Notes: a model not told the origin generated them from the letters alone. A DNA stretch of 64,000 nucleotides from Acanthopleuribacter pedis (GCF_017377855.1 NZ_JAFREP010000013.1:248001-312000); one strand, 5' to 3'; numbered from the stretch's first letter, positions 26,211 through 35,818 are shown. Translations and numbers: made by a program.

Positions 26211-29200
26211 ATGAAACGCCTGCTTCTGCATGGGGTTTGTGCACTCGCTTTGCTCGCACTCCCCCTTTTTGCACAGACTACTGGTTCAATTAAAGTTACC
26301 GTCAAGGACAAAAGCGGCTCCCCCCTCCCGGGCGCCGTGGTTCTTGCCGAATCACCCGATTTCATCGCCAAACGGAGCGCCACCACCCGCGAGGACGGCA
26401 GCGCCACCTTGGTCGCACTCGACCCCGCCGTTTACGATGTCACCGTCACCATGACCGGTTTCCAAACCGCCAAAAACAAAAACGTTCAGGTCAACTCCGG
26501 TGAGGTCGCCTCACTGCGCTTTAACTTGGCTGTTGAAAGCGTTGAAGAAGAACTGGTCGTCATCTCCGAGGCGCCCGTCGTCGACGTGACCCAAGCCTTG
26601 ACCAGCCAGAACATCACCCTCGAACTCACCGAATCACTGCCCACCGGCCGTAGCTACCAGAGCTACCTGCAGTTGGTGCCCGGCGTGTTACCCGACGACT
26701 TCTCCAGCACCGGCGGCGGTAACCCCGCTTCTCGTTCCGGTCTGGCCTACCGCGATATCGGCGGCGAAGTCGGCGACAGCCGCGACAACTTCTACTACAT
26801 CGAGGGCATCAACGTAACCGATCCGGTGACCGGTACCTTTGGCGCCAACCTGAACACCGAAATCATTCAGGAACAAAAGGTTATCACCGGCGGTGTTCCC
26901 GCTGAATTCGTCGGCGCGCCCGGCCTGGTTTCCAACGTGATCACCAAATCCGGTGGTAACGAATTCACCGGCAGCCTTAACTACTACCACCAGGACGACA
27001 GCTTGGTGGGCGACAACGACAACCGCGGCGACGAAAACTTCTCCACCTTCGACACCGCCTTCACCCTGGGCGGCCCGGTCATCCGCGACAAAATGTGGTT
27101 TTTTGCGTCTTACCGTTTGATCGAACGTGAAGACGACGTGGTTACGGAAGACACCGGCGATTTCTTACGCACGGTGACCCGCGACGACAAACAGTTCTTC
27201 GGTAAATTGACCTGGCAGGCGACCAACGCCGATAAATTCACCCTGTCCGTGTTCACCGATCCCACCGAACGCGACGGCAGCACCGACCGTACCGTCACCA
27301 ATGCCCGTAACCGCTCTCGCGACTCCGGCGGTGACCGTTTTATCCTGAACTACCAACACGTATTCAGTAACTCGGTTCTGGAAGCCTCTTACTCCAAACA
27401 CAACGGCGAAGTTTCCGACTTCTCCGCGGGCCGCGATCCTTCCAACGAGGTGATTTTCCTCGGCGGGAACGATGCCGTTAACGGCGTCGACATCAACGTC
27501 GCCAACACCTTGTTCGACCAACAACTGGGCGCCTTCGGTGAGGACATCATCGACGAACGCGACAACGACTCGTTCTCCTTGAGTTACGAAATCTTTGTCG
27601 ACAGCCCCTTCGGCAACCACACCCTTAAAATCGGTGCCGAATTCGAAGAACACAACAACTACCGCGACCGCTCCTTCATCGGCGGTTCCGAATACACTTC
27701 CATCGATTCGCGCAACCTGGCCGCGCTGCAAACGGCGGGTATCCCGCTGACGGCGGGCGCGATCTCCGACCTGAGCTGGACCGACACCCAATTTGACGTA
27801 TACAACACCAGTGATTTCAATGGTTTGATCAACACCATCAACGCTCGTTCCGACCGCGAATCCTTCTACGCGCTGATGGACACCGACGGCGACGGCGTGA
27901 TCACCCCGGAAGAAGCGGCATCGGCCATCGTCTTCAGCAGCACCGCGGGTAACCCCAACGGCATGATCAACTACGACCGCACCTTCCAATCAGAAGACGG
28001 CGCGCAGGAAACCAAGTCCGAGGGCACCACCTTCTACATTCAGGACACCTGGGACGTCAAAGATTTCCATTTCAACATCGGCATTCGCGCCGAGCGTTGG
28101 GAACACTTCGCCACCACCGGCCAAGAGATTTACACCTTTGACTGGGAAATCGCACCCCGCTTGTCCGCCACCTGGGACATCAACGGCGAAGGTCGCCAAA
28201 AAGTATCCGCATACTACGGCCGTTACTACGACCCCATCCGCAACAACATGACCAACTTTGCCGGTTCTTTGTCCGGCCGCGTTCGTGAAGAGCAGGTATT
28301 CATTAATGATGAATGGTTGACCTACCGTACGCGGGGTGGTCCCCAGGTTCAGGACGCCTTTTTCGCGCCTACCACGGAAACGCCGTACACCGACGAGTTC
28401 ACCTTGGGGTACGCGTTGGATTTCGGCAACAACATGAGTTTGGAAGTGAACCTGATTAAACGCCAGGTGCGTGACATTCTCGAAGACTACGACCTGAGCC
28501 TCTACGCCATCGACACCGAGGGCAACACCGCTTACCCCGGTCCCATCGACGATCCCGACACCTTGTTCCTGGGTCTCGATTACTTCGGTTACGACGAAAA
28601 CCCCGGCTCCAACTTCGTCATTGCCACGTTGGCCGGCGGCAAGCGCGACTACGAGGGCATGGAAGTGATTTTCCGCAAACGGTTCAGCAACGGCTGGCAG
28701 GTATTGTCTTCCTACAACCGCAACGACATGGAAGGCAACACCAACTCCGACTCCAACGCCGACTTCCAGGGTGACGTGATCTGGCTTGATCCCCGTTCGC
28801 CCAACCAATTCGGCCGCCAGCCGGGTTTGATCGAAAACCTGTTCAAAGCCGCCGCTTCTTACGAGTGGGACAACGGCCTGCAGGTGGGCGGTTCATTCCG
28901 CTGGAACTCCGGTATCTACACCAGCCGCACCCGTTTGGCTTCCCGCCGTCACTTGCCGGTTCTAGCCGACGAAGAAACCACCTACGCGGGCATCACCCGT
29001 CGTTGGTTGGAAGAAGGCGCGGTTGGCGCGGTGAAGAACCCCTCGTTCTCCACCCTCGACTTGCGCGCGCAGTACCGTCGCGACTTCGGTCTGATCACGG
29101 CCGAATTCTTCCTCGACGTGTTTAACGCGTTGGACGACCAAGACGCGATCCTGTTGCAGGATCTGGTTGCCGGCCAAGGCGCCACCGGTTTCGGCGACGC

Positions 29201-29255
29201 CAAACTGTTCCAAAACCCGCGCCGCTTCTACCTGGGCATGCGCGCACTGTTCTAG
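26211..29255 (+). CDS. TonB-dependent receptor, Oar-like, with N-terminal carboxypeptidase-regulatory domain
   Basis: The 1014-residue outer-membrane protein starts at ATG 26211 (AGGAGA six bases upstream) with signal peptide KRLLLHGVCALALLALPLFA. Residues ~24-110 are a carboxypeptidase-regulatory-like domain (SIKVTVKDKSGSPLPGAVV), followed by a plug domain with VVDVTQALTSQ and SRDNFYYIEGINVTDP, and a ~22-strand barrel ending in the canonical aromatic terminus (YLGMRALF). Residues 557-568 form an exact EF-hand calcium loop (DTDGDGVITPEE), probably in an extracellular loop. It imports or binds an unknown ligand using TonB energy. No binding partner or sigma/anti-sigma pair is adjacent. Confidence 0.92.
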   Translation: MKRLLLHGVCALALLALPLFAQTTGSIKVTVKDKSGSPLPGAVVLAESPDFIAKRSATTREDGSATLVALDPAVYDVTVTMTGFQTAKNKNVQVNSGEVASLRFNLAVESVEEELVVISEAPVVDVTQALTSQNITLELTESLPTGRSYQSYLQLVPGVLPDDFSSTGGGNPASRSGLAYRDIGGEVGDSRDNFYYIEGINVTDPVTGTFGANLNTEIIQEQKVITGGVPAEFVGAPGLVSNVITKSGGNEFTGSLNYYHQDDSLVGDNDNRGDENFSTFDTAFTLGGPVIRDKMWFFASYRLIEREDDVVTEDTGDFLRTVTRDDKQFFGKLTWQATNADKFTLSVFTDPTERDGSTDRTVTNARNRSRDSGGDRFILNYQHVFSNSVLEASYSKHNGEVSDFSAGRDPSNEVIFLGGNDAVNGVDINVANTLFDQQLGAFGEDIIDERDNDSFSLSYEIFVDSPFGNHTLKIGAEFEEHNNYRDRSFIGGSEYTSIDSRNLAALQTAGIPLTAGAISDLSWTDTQFDVYNTSDFNGLINTINARSDRESFYALMDTDGDGVITPEEAASAIVFSSTAGNPNGMINYDRTFQSEDGAQETKSEGTTFYIQDTWDVKDFHFNIGIRAERWEHFATTGQEIYTFDWEIAPRLSATWDINGEGRQKVSAYYGRYYDPIRNNMTNFAGSLSGRVREEQVFINDEWLTYRTRGGPQVQDAFFAPTTETPYTDEFTLGYALDFGNNMSLEVNLIKRQVRDILEDYDLSLYAIDTEGNTAYPGPIDDPDTLFLGLDYFGYDENPGSNFVIATLAGGKRDYEGMEVIFRKRFSNGWQVLSSYNRNDMEGNTNSDSNADFQGDVIWLDPRSPNQFGRQPGLIENLFKAAASYEWDNGLQVGGSFRWNSGIYTSRTRLASRRHLPVLADEETTYAGITRRWLEEGAVGAVKNPSFSTLDLRAQYRRDFGLITAEFFLDVFNALDDQDAILLQDLVAGQGATGFGDAKLFQNPRRFYLGMRALF

Positions 29256-29315
29256 AACGATCCCGGTCGTGCGTCGGCCCACCCACCGGCGCGCGATCCC
29301 TCCAGACCCCAAGGC

Positions 29316-29348
29316 GAAGCCGCACCCCCTTCAAGGGGTGCGGCTTTT
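29316..29348 (+). terminator. Terminator of the TonB-receptor gene
   Basis: AGCCGCACCCC (29318-29328) pairs with GGGGTGCGGCT (29335-29345) around a short CTTCAA loop, followed by TTTC. A strong GC-rich stem 60 bases past the stop. Confidence 0.85.
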
Positions 29349-29376
29349 CTCTCTAGGAAGGGCCGGTATTACGGGT

Positions 29377-30003
29377 TCAACGATTGACCTCAAACCTTGG
29401 GTCAATCCAATCAATTTGCGCCCCGGTTAAATCCAAATGATCCATAACTTTTCTAACATAATCAGGCTCAAAACGCTCAAAGGAAGCCGAAACGATTTCA
29501 CAATCGAGATCCACAGATCTAAAGAAATTACAAACAACGCCATCACACGAAGCCTGGCAAAATTCAACCAAGTCAGTCCAGTCCTCCGCAAGTCGGAGCA
29601 TTTTAATTCCTCGATTCGCGAGTGCAGCGTTAGTCATCTTAAAAGAAAAACAATGAACCGCTTTCTGAAAAAATTGAAACCGATCCCATCGATGCGTGGT
29701 GAAAGGTTTTGATTCTTCGGTCGGACAGTTCAACAACAAACGAATATACTCACGAACATCTGAATCTCTTATAAAAAATTCATCGCTACCAAACGGGTAC
29801 TTTTCCATCAAGATCCCCAGAGATGCAAAAATCACTTGACCTTCTCTATAACTCAACGGGCAAAGTACCGCCCCGGGCCCCGATTTTTAAAATCCCCTAG
29901 CGACTTCGACAAACCATGATTTAAGATCAGATCGCCCAATCTCACCCGCCAACAACCCCTCCAGCTTTGATAGAAGGTCACTTTTAGTAAGTTTTTGACC
30001 CAT
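29377..30003 (-). pseudogene. Immunity-like gene interrupted by one stop codon
   Basis: A single frame runs from ATG 30003 to the stop at 29377 but is broken by TAA at 29889-29887. The first 38 codons (MGQKLTKSDLLSKLEGLLAG, then EIGRSDLKSWFVEVARGF) look like the N-terminus of small immunity proteins (a leading helix, then Ser/Arg-x-x-L-x-x-W). The frame reopens after the stop with SYREGQVIFASLGILMEKYPFG and continues ~150 residues ending QIDWIDPRFEVNR. A start within the second part (GTG 29835 or the following ATG) could still produce a shortened protein. It is the distal gene of the Rhs array, AT-rich like the other tips, and likely an orphan immunity gene in decay. Confidence 0.6.
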
Positions 30004-30177
30004 TGATTACCCCATTCTTTCTTATGAATTTTAAAAATCTTTTTAAACCATACATCCCAAAAGATTTAAATCAATACTGATTCTCACAACAGCAAAACCT
30101 CAAGTCCACTCAAGAAGAATCACCTAAAAAACACCACGCAATTTTATTCATCGCACTGCCTCCCTAATGAATTTTCA

Positions 30178-30516
30178 TTACAAAACTTTTGAAAATTTAA
30201 GATCCGGGTGAATCCATTCCAAATCTAAAACCGCAAGCCCTAGACAATCAAGAAACTCGAAGATATCTTCTTCTGGAGAGTCCACATAAGAAAAAATATC
30301 GATACCTAGTTTTTCAACATCTACCGAAAGCATGACTCCGATTTTCTGCCCCGAACTCATCAAAAAACAACCAACTAGCACATTACCAAAGATGTCATAA
30401 ACATCTTTCTCCAACTCAAACCTAAATTTCTCAAAAACACTTAAATAACTCCTCCCAAGCCCGCAACCTACAAACTGTAGCCTTTTATCCCAATCTTCCT
30501 TAGGCAACTGCTTCAT
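30178..30516 (-). CDS. Candidate immunity protein of the third (decayed) Rhs tip
   Basis: With ATG 30516 (AGGAG five bases upstream) the product has 112 residues: MKQLPKEDWDKRLQFVGCGL at the start, a middle beta-rich part (FLMSSGQKIGVMLSVDVEKL) and an end WIHPDLKFSKVL. No family is recognised, nor a signal peptide. It directly follows the decayed toxin tip at 30517-30912. The end W-I-x-P-x-[LF]-x-F resembles the last residues of the interrupted gene at 29377 (WIDPRFEV), so the two may be related. The frame is open upstream of the ATG, into the disrupted tip. Confidence 0.55.
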   Translation of the reverse strand: MKQLPKEDWDKRLQFVGCGLGRSYLSVFEKFRFELEKDVYDIFGNVLVGCFLMSSGQKIGVMLSVDVEKLGIDIFSYVDSPEEDIFEFLDCLGLAVLDLEWIHPDLKFSKVL

Positions 30517-30912
30517 ACGCTCTCCTAGTCTATCAGTCCCAGCATTCTTGCAAGTTCGATATTTTCCCTCATTATTATTTTTAAAACGACCCCAATTTGA
30601 ATGAATGCATCTCAATTCCTTAGATGTCACATCTATGATTATAGCTTCCTTTGCTCAGCAGTATTTTATCTATTTCCTCAATCCCATCCAAAACAAAACG
30701 AAGCGTCCGAGGGTAATGTAATACTCTCTCCATCTCTAACTTAGACAGGATCCATGCCAAGTCATTCGTAGAAGTATTCAGTAATTTACCTACTCTTTCA
30801 ACGGCTTGTCCGCAGGGCGTATCCATCAGCGCACTTCCCCGTACCGTTTAGTCATCATTTCAAAAACCTCCAGCGTTACCTAGCGGTTCAACAGCTTGCT
30901 TCCACTTAGAGG
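30517..30912 (-). pseudogene. Displaced, frameshifted Rhs C-terminal tip (third tip)
   Basis: Bases 30574-30852 match 36218-36496, the end of the giant Rhs gene, at roughly 93% identity by eye. The encoded product has DTPCGQAVERVGKLLNTS-type residues as in the intact tip. An extra base near 30631 shifts the frame, so translation ends RCDI-stop while SKELRCIHSNW continues in another frame. Further upstream, 30853-30912 instead resembles the second Rhs around 32300-32370 (GSKLLNR, stop, VTLEVFEM versus GGKLWNRYMALEFVEM). No start codon, core or intact frame remains. Confidence 0.75.
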
Positions 30913-30964
30913 CCTTCCGCTGATACCTTAACGAATAGTGGTTTAAACTTATAAAACTTACCTT

Positions 30965-31699
30965 TCAGGTACCATCACCCTTGAAACCATGTTCATGGAG
31001 AAGTGCACCCCACTCAGATAAACCGTCATAACACTGAAGATCGGTTTGAATCGTACCATAATAGCTCCAGTAGTGATAAATCAAGGGCCATGAGATATAT
31101 TCAAGATCAATATAAACATGCTTTCTAATAGTCCCTTGTGTAAACTCATAGATATATCCTTTATTGCGCTTTTCTACTCCCCCGAGGCTCACTTCATACG
31201 CGGGATTATAAAACAATATATTATCATATTTTTCAAGAATTGTTTTCCAAAGCTCAGAATGAGGCCCCACTTCTATATCGTCAAACAAAACACCCCCATC
31301 ATCATCAACATATAGTATCTCGGTCTTTACAAGATGACTAAAAATCCTTAAAAACAAATTAAACCGATATTTAGATCGAAGAGAAACAGGATTCACCACA
31401 AGGGTTCTCAAATAACTCAACGAGAATGCATCAACAACCTTTGCCTGCTTGACCTGTTTTGATTTTTTCACTTGAGTTCTATTCGTTTTAATTTCCTTCC
31501 ACCCCATGTAAGGCTCAAGATATCTATCAATACAATACACTGGTGGCATTTTGCGAATCTTAGATGGATTCCGGGGATAATCAAAATAAACCGTTTTGAG
31601 TTCCTCGAAAGGTGCATCGCCGAATGTAACAAACAATGGATCGCCCTCTCTCCGATCTAAAGTCAAAACAGTTTCACAATCAATCTTCACTCTTTTCAA
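30965..31699 (-). CDS. Candidate immunity protein of the second Rhs tip
   Basis: A 244-residue soluble, tyrosine-rich protein with no recognised family. It has a basic linker near residue 75 (TQVKKSKQVKQAKVV) between two folded-looking halves; the C-terminal half has many aromatics (YISWPLIYHYWSYYGTIQTD). The TTG start directly abuts the TAG stop of the second Rhs gene and has GGGGAG overlapping that stop, so translation is coupled to the toxin. This arrangement, and its AT-rich composition, are typical of a cognate immunity gene. The assignment is positional. Confidence 0.6.
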   Translation of the reverse strand: MKRVKIDCETVLTLDRREGDPLFVTFGDAPFEELKTVYFDYPRNPSKIRKMPPVYCIDRYLEPYMGWKEIKTNRTQVKKSKQVKQAKVVDAFSLSYLRTLVVNPVSLRSKYRFNLFLRIFSHLVKTEILYVDDDGGVLFDDIEVGPHSELWKTILEKYDNILFYNPAYEVSLGGVEKRNKGYIYEFTQGTIRKHVYIDLEYISWPLIYHYWSYYGTIQTDLQCYDGLSEWGALLHEHGFKGDGT

Positions 31700-34600
31700 C
31701 TATCTCCCCCACCTATCTCTAGCAGAGTAAACCGCCACAATATACTTTTGATACTTAACAGCGCCAACAAATCCATCTTTCCCAAAAAGAAAAACTAATT
31801 CATCCCGTTTAGCTACGTCTCTCGCGCCCAAATTCCCTTTCAATACACCATTATAGTTATCTCCATGCATCCACACTTTATGTCTATAGAATTGATTCAC
31901 CAAATCCCCAACCTCAATAGCTTTATTCTCAGGAAGAAACTTCCCATCACGCATCAAGAATGCCGGATCGAGATCTGAAATTGTTATCTCCTTCCCTCTA
32001 TACCTAAAGCCCCGATCTGTGAAGGCAACAAGATCCCTCAAAATGGGGATCTTCCGTGTATACCTTTCTATGAATGACCGAGCCTTGGACTTCTTATACT
32101 TTGGCGCCATGGGTTTTGCTGGATACCGCCCATCAAATAAATGTGCGAGAACTGGGCGGCTACGAACCGCAATGGTTGTATTGGTCATTCCAGCCGTGTC
32201 CGTTATAGCATCTTGTAACTCTTTATTCAAACCACTGCGCCATAAGGGAACATAACTCCTTTTCAGGGTTTCTTGAATAGGCGCAACATAATTTCGAGGA
32301 TGCACCATTTCTACAAACTCAAGCGCCATGTAGCGGTTCCACAGCTTGCCGCCTTTCGGGAGCATTCTGACGATGCCTTGACGGATGGTGCTTGAAAAGG
32401 GCGCAATGATTGCCCCGCCAAGGAAGTTTCCGGCGAGTTCGTGCCGCATTTCCGGGGTTAAGTTTTTGTCCTCGCCGGTTACGATATCCTCATTGTGCAT
32501 CACGGCATAAATCATGCCGATGCCTGTCCCGTCGGCGAGGCCGCCCGAGACCACTTCATCCGCGCTTTGCCCTTTTTGCGCGCGTTCATAACCGCTGTAG
32601 ACACTCATCGCGGCCATGGCGCCGACGCCGATTGCCGCCATGGTCGGTCCTGAAATGGGTAGCGACAAAATGAACATGGTGACCGCGGCGCCTTGAATCG
32701 CCCCCTTGAGCAAGGCCTGTTCTTCCGGCGTCACCGCCATCGCTTTTTCGATGATGCGAACCGCTTGCTCCGTTTTCTCCTGATCCCGGCCGATAAAACT
32801 TCCCGAACGTCTGACATCGTTCACCATGGCGCTGACCAACATGCCTCGCTCCAACCCGTTGCCGTCCATGAAAAGTACGGGGTCGCCGCCGGCGAAGGCA
32901 TAGGGTTCGGTGAAGGTGGTCGGATCGTAGATGTCGGGGGCGCGGAAGTCCGGGTTGAGAAAGTGACCCAAAGCAGGGCTGTAGAAGCGGTGATGCATGT
33001 AAATCAGCCCGGTATCCAGATCCTTAAAGTGACCACTGAGGCCCAGGGGACTGGTCGGGAAAAGGGGGTCCGGGGGTAGGGTGAAATTCTGGCCGGTGTA
33101 GGGGGAACCGCGCGTCGGCGCGTTGGCGAGTGAATCCCCCCACGGTGATTGGGGATTGATGTAAACCCTTCCCGTATTTGCGTTTTTGTAGGCCAGGGGC
33201 GTGCCGAGGTGGTCCGTGAAGATGTAGTAATCCATGTCCGCACCGGTGAGGTCTTTGATGAACGCCGGGCCGGTGGGTCCTTGGCCGACGGCATGGGTCC
33301 ATTGAACCTGTCCGGGGCCCTGGTACAAACCGATTGCAATGACCTTACTGCCTTGGTAAGCGAAGGCGAAGGGGGCGGTGTTGAATTGGGTGGCGGCCCG
33401 GATCCGTCGGAACTGATGGTCGTAATGGTAACGGGCCGTGATCACGTCGCCGTCGCGGATTTCGCGTAGACGGCGGTAACCGTCCCAAGTGAAGGTGCGT
33501 ACCCCACCTTCACGGTCATCGATTTGGATCAGGTTGCCAAGAATCGGGTCATAGCTGTACCGGTCGGTTCCGGTGACGGCGGTTGCGCCCGCTTGGCCGA
33601 CACGTTGGCTAATGCGGCGGTGATCCGCCCCGGCCTCGGTCGTGATTTGCTCATCAACGAGGGTTTGGCTGTTGAGCATTCGGGTAAATCCACCCAACAA
33701 CTGGTTTTCAACACTGCCGTATTGCTCACGGATCTGGTCAAGCACCCCGTTGCTGTTGCGGTCAATGGTCACCGCGGTGAGGTGTTGGGCCTGATTGTAG
33801 GCGGGTTCGATGATTTCGCTAAAATTGCCCGCGCGACGTTCAATGCGCGTGAGGGTTTTGTCGTCGGCCTCACTGCTTTCACAGGATGCGGTCGCGTCAT
33901 TCGCGCGCCGCCAGGTGAGGTCGAGAACGAAGATTTCGCCATCGTCGGCCATGCGGGCTAACGCATGGTTATCGTCGCGGGTCAGGGTGAAATGGGTCCC
34001 ATCACCCCAGCGCAGGGTGCTTGGTAAACCGTCCTTCCAACCGTCGTAGGATACGGCCATTCCGGTTGATTGAAGCGCCAACAGGTTCCCGCTTGGGTCG
34101 CGGCGATAATGAAAGGTGGGACCGCCTTGAAGATCGATTTGATTCACGAAGCCGTGGCGATCATAACGATAGCGGTGTTCGATGCCGTTTCCATCGATAT
34201 AGGTTTCCGGTCGCTCGGTGTTCCCGAAACGGGCGGCAGGGTCCCGACCGCTATGAACGCTTGGGTCTTGGTAGGTCCAAGCCGAAAGAACCGACCCGTT
34301 CTCGAGAATATGGCTGAGACGGCCAAGCGGGTCGTATTGGTATTGGTAAAGATCCCCCGGGCCGGTGGGATGGGTAACCCGAACCTCGCTTAGTTTGCCG
34401 TCGGCATAGTCATAATCGCGAAGCAGGTGACCGCCGAATAAAACCAGATCATGCATGCCGTGCTCGGTATAACGCCATTCTTTGAGCGCTAAGCCGGGCC
34501 GTAGGAGTTCAATCAGGCGCCCTTGGGAATCGATGTCCGCGGTGACATCGCCGGGAAAATTTAATTTTTGCGGCGCGCCATTCCCAAAAACCGAGTACAC

Positions 34601-35299
34601 CCGATCTTGGTAGGTCAAGCTTTCCACGGCGCCCCAGTTGTTGTGGCTGTAACTGACGGGGGGCTGATTGCCGCGCTTGATGCTGCTCAAGTCGCCGAAC
34701 CGGTTGTAGGTCCGCCGCGTGGTTCGGCCACCCTTGGTTTTTTGGGTCAAACAGCTCAGGCGTCCACCTTGGTGGTATTCCAAGTTGATTTCGATGCGAC
34801 CGTCACCGAGATCAACCTTGCCCGGTAAGCCAAGGTGGTTGAAATCGTCGAAGGCGATGGGTTCCTCCAAGCCTTCGATTCGGGACACTTTGTTGGCGGC
34901 TTCGTCATAGCGCAAACGGATGTCTCGATCAGCAGAACGAATGCCAATCATCCGACCGAGGCCGTCACGGCTCACGACCACCTCGGTCAGGCCGTTTCGG
35001 CGCCCACGCAAAAATTCACCAAAGCCGGTTCGCTCCTGCTCAAGCGTGCCGCCGCCGGGTAGCGTGACCGTCGTCGTGTTCCCAAAATCTTCATGGCTAA
35101 ACCGGGTTGTTCCGTCGGCACCGATCGATTCGGTCGGCAACGCGGCGCCTTCCGCCAAACTGAGGATACGGGTGGTTTCGCTTAGGCTATCAGCCCCGGC
35201 ATGGGTCGTTTCCGTAACGACCACCCTTTTTTGACCTTCCCCAACATGAAACCCGATGTGCTGTTGATGCCCTTTCCAATCGCGGAACGATCCCCCCAA
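31700..35299 (-). CDS. 5'-truncated Rhs protein: YD-repeat core plus distinct C-terminal tip
   Basis: About 1199 residues: Rhs/YD repeats (GRMIGIRSADRDIRLRYDEA; RYRYDRHGFVNQIDLQGGPT) to ~820, the Rhs-associated core (DHLGTPLAYKNANTGRVYIN to FMDGNGL near 825), then a ~370-residue C-terminal region that shares little with the giant Rhs. Compared with the canonical core end DPNGL, this copy has DGNGL, which may affect core self-cleavage. The tip ends in a basic domain (YKKSKARSFIERYTRKIPIL to YSARDRWGR) of unknown activity. It lacks the signal peptide and N-terminal 3000 residues of the large protein; the open frame starts after an in-frame TAA at 35407-35405. TTG 35299 is only the first possible start, without a good ribosome-binding site. 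Most likely an orphan toxin cassette used by recombination. Confidence 0.75.
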   Translation of the reverse strand: MGGSFRDWKGHQQHIGFHVGEGQKRVVVTETTHAGADSLSETTRILSLAEGAALPTESIGADGTTRFSHEDFGNTTTVTLPGGGTLEQERTGFGEFLRGRRNGLTEVVVSRDGLGRMIGIRSADRDIRLRYDEAANKVSRIEGLEEPIAFDDFNHLGLPGKVDLGDGRIEINLEYHQGGRLSCLTQKTKGGRTTRRTYNRFGDLSSIKRGNQPPVSYSHNNWGAVESLTYQDRVYSVFGNGAPQKLNFPGDVTADIDSQGRLIELLRPGLALKEWRYTEHGMHDLVLFGGHLLRDYDYADGKLSEVRVTHPTGPGDLYQYQYDPLGRLSHILENGSVLSAWTYQDPSVHSGRDPAARFGNTERPETYIDGNGIEHRYRYDRHGFVNQIDLQGGPTFHYRRDPSGNLLALQSTGMAVSYDGWKDGLPSTLRWGDGTHFTLTRDDNHALARMADDGEIFVLDLTWRRANDATASCESSEADDKTLTRIERRAGNFSEIIEPAYNQAQHLTAVTIDRNSNGVLDQIREQYGSVENQLLGGFTRMLNSQTLVDEQITTEAGADHRRISQRVGQAGATAVTGTDRYSYDPILGNLIQIDDREGGVRTFTWDGYRRLREIRDGDVITARYHYDHQFRRIRAATQFNTAPFAFAYQGSKVIAIGLYQGPGQVQWTHAVGQGPTGPAFIKDLTGADMDYYIFTDHLGTPLAYKNANTGRVYINPQSPWGDSLANAPTRGSPYTGQNFTLPPDPLFPTSPLGLSGHFKDLDTGLIYMHHRFYSPALGHFLNPDFRAPDIYDPTTFTEPYAFAGGDPVLFMDGNGLERGMLVSAMVNDVRRSGSFIGRDQEKTEQAVRIIEKAMAVTPEEQALLKGAIQGAAVTMFILSLPISGPTMAAIGVGAMAAMSVYSGYERAQKGQSADEVVSGGLADGTGIGMIYAVMHNEDIVTGEDKNLTPEMRHELAGNFLGGAIIAPFSSTIRQGIVRMLPKGGKLWNRYMALEFVEMVHPRNYVAPIQETLKRSYVPLWRSGLNKELQDAITDTAGMTNTTIAVRSRPVLAHLFDGRYPAKPMAPKYKKSKARSFIERYTRKIPILRDLVAFTDRGFRYRGKEITISDLDPAFLMRDGKFLPENKAIEVGDLVNQFYRHKVWMHGDNYNGVLKGNLGARDVAKRDELVFLFGKDGFVGAVKYQKYIVAVYSARDRWGR

Positions 35300-35517
35300 T
35301 AAGCCGTCATCGCCCTGACCGCGTTCGAACAGGACCAGTTCACCCCCGGTTCGGTTGGGTTCATCGGTGGTAACGCGGCTTAGAACACCGAGTTCAGGAT
35401 GGTATTAATAGGAATAAAGCACCCCGCGGGCATTGGTGTAGGTGGCGACTTGGCCTTTTTCGTCGTAGGTCATGGACCAGGAGCTTCTTACAGAAGACTG
35501 GCCCCTGATTCCCCAAG
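35300..35517 (-). pseudogene. 5' remnant of the second Rhs, interrupted by a stop
   Basis: In the same frame as the downstream Rhs, this stretch encodes SSWSMTYDEKGQVATYTNAR and GVLYSY, then TAA (35407-35405), then YHPELGVLSRVTTDEPNR. The giant Rhs has the corresponding GVLYHYEYHPELG at about 39,740, so one Glu codon has become TAA. Homology ends abruptly at ~35515, where an immunity gene begins. Confidence 0.75.
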
Positions 35518-35518
35518 A

Positions 35519-35812
35519 TTAATTAACCTCTGGGATGAAATCGAGAGTAAAACCCTCATTATAAGGGTTTGAGTAAGAAATTTTTCGCTCGGCTTTGTTA
35601 ACACAAAAAACTCCGTAAGGGGTGTGCATCGAAAAGACGATCGAGTCAATCAACATACCCTCTTCTGTGAATTCCTCTGGGACATCTCGCGTACTACCCA
35701 GGTAATAACTTCGTTCACGGGTTTTCAAAAAAACTTCCTTAAAAGCTTCATCTTTCTCAAAAATATAAATACTTACATCACCGAACTTAACTACCATCTT
35801 CCCGCTTTTCAT
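35519..35812 (-). CDS. Second candidate immunity gene after the giant Rhs
   Basis: A 97-residue protein of unknown family, beginning MKSGKMVVKFGDVSIYIFEK. It begins six bases after the preceding immunity gene, with a purine-rich GTGAAAGAGA upstream. A short stretch resembles its neighbour: KTRERSYYLGSTRDVPEEFT here against ETERELYFLGRTVDKAIEVF there, suggesting a tandem duplicate that has diverged. No signal peptide, so probably cytoplasmic. It ends exactly where the truncated second Rhs begins. Confidence 0.6.
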   Translation of the reverse strand: MKSGKMVVKFGDVSIYIFEKDEAFKEVFLKTRERSYYLGSTRDVPEEFTEEGMLIDSIVFSMHTPYGVFCVNKAERKISYSNPYNEGFTLDFIPEVN

Positions 35813-35818
35813 TCTCTT

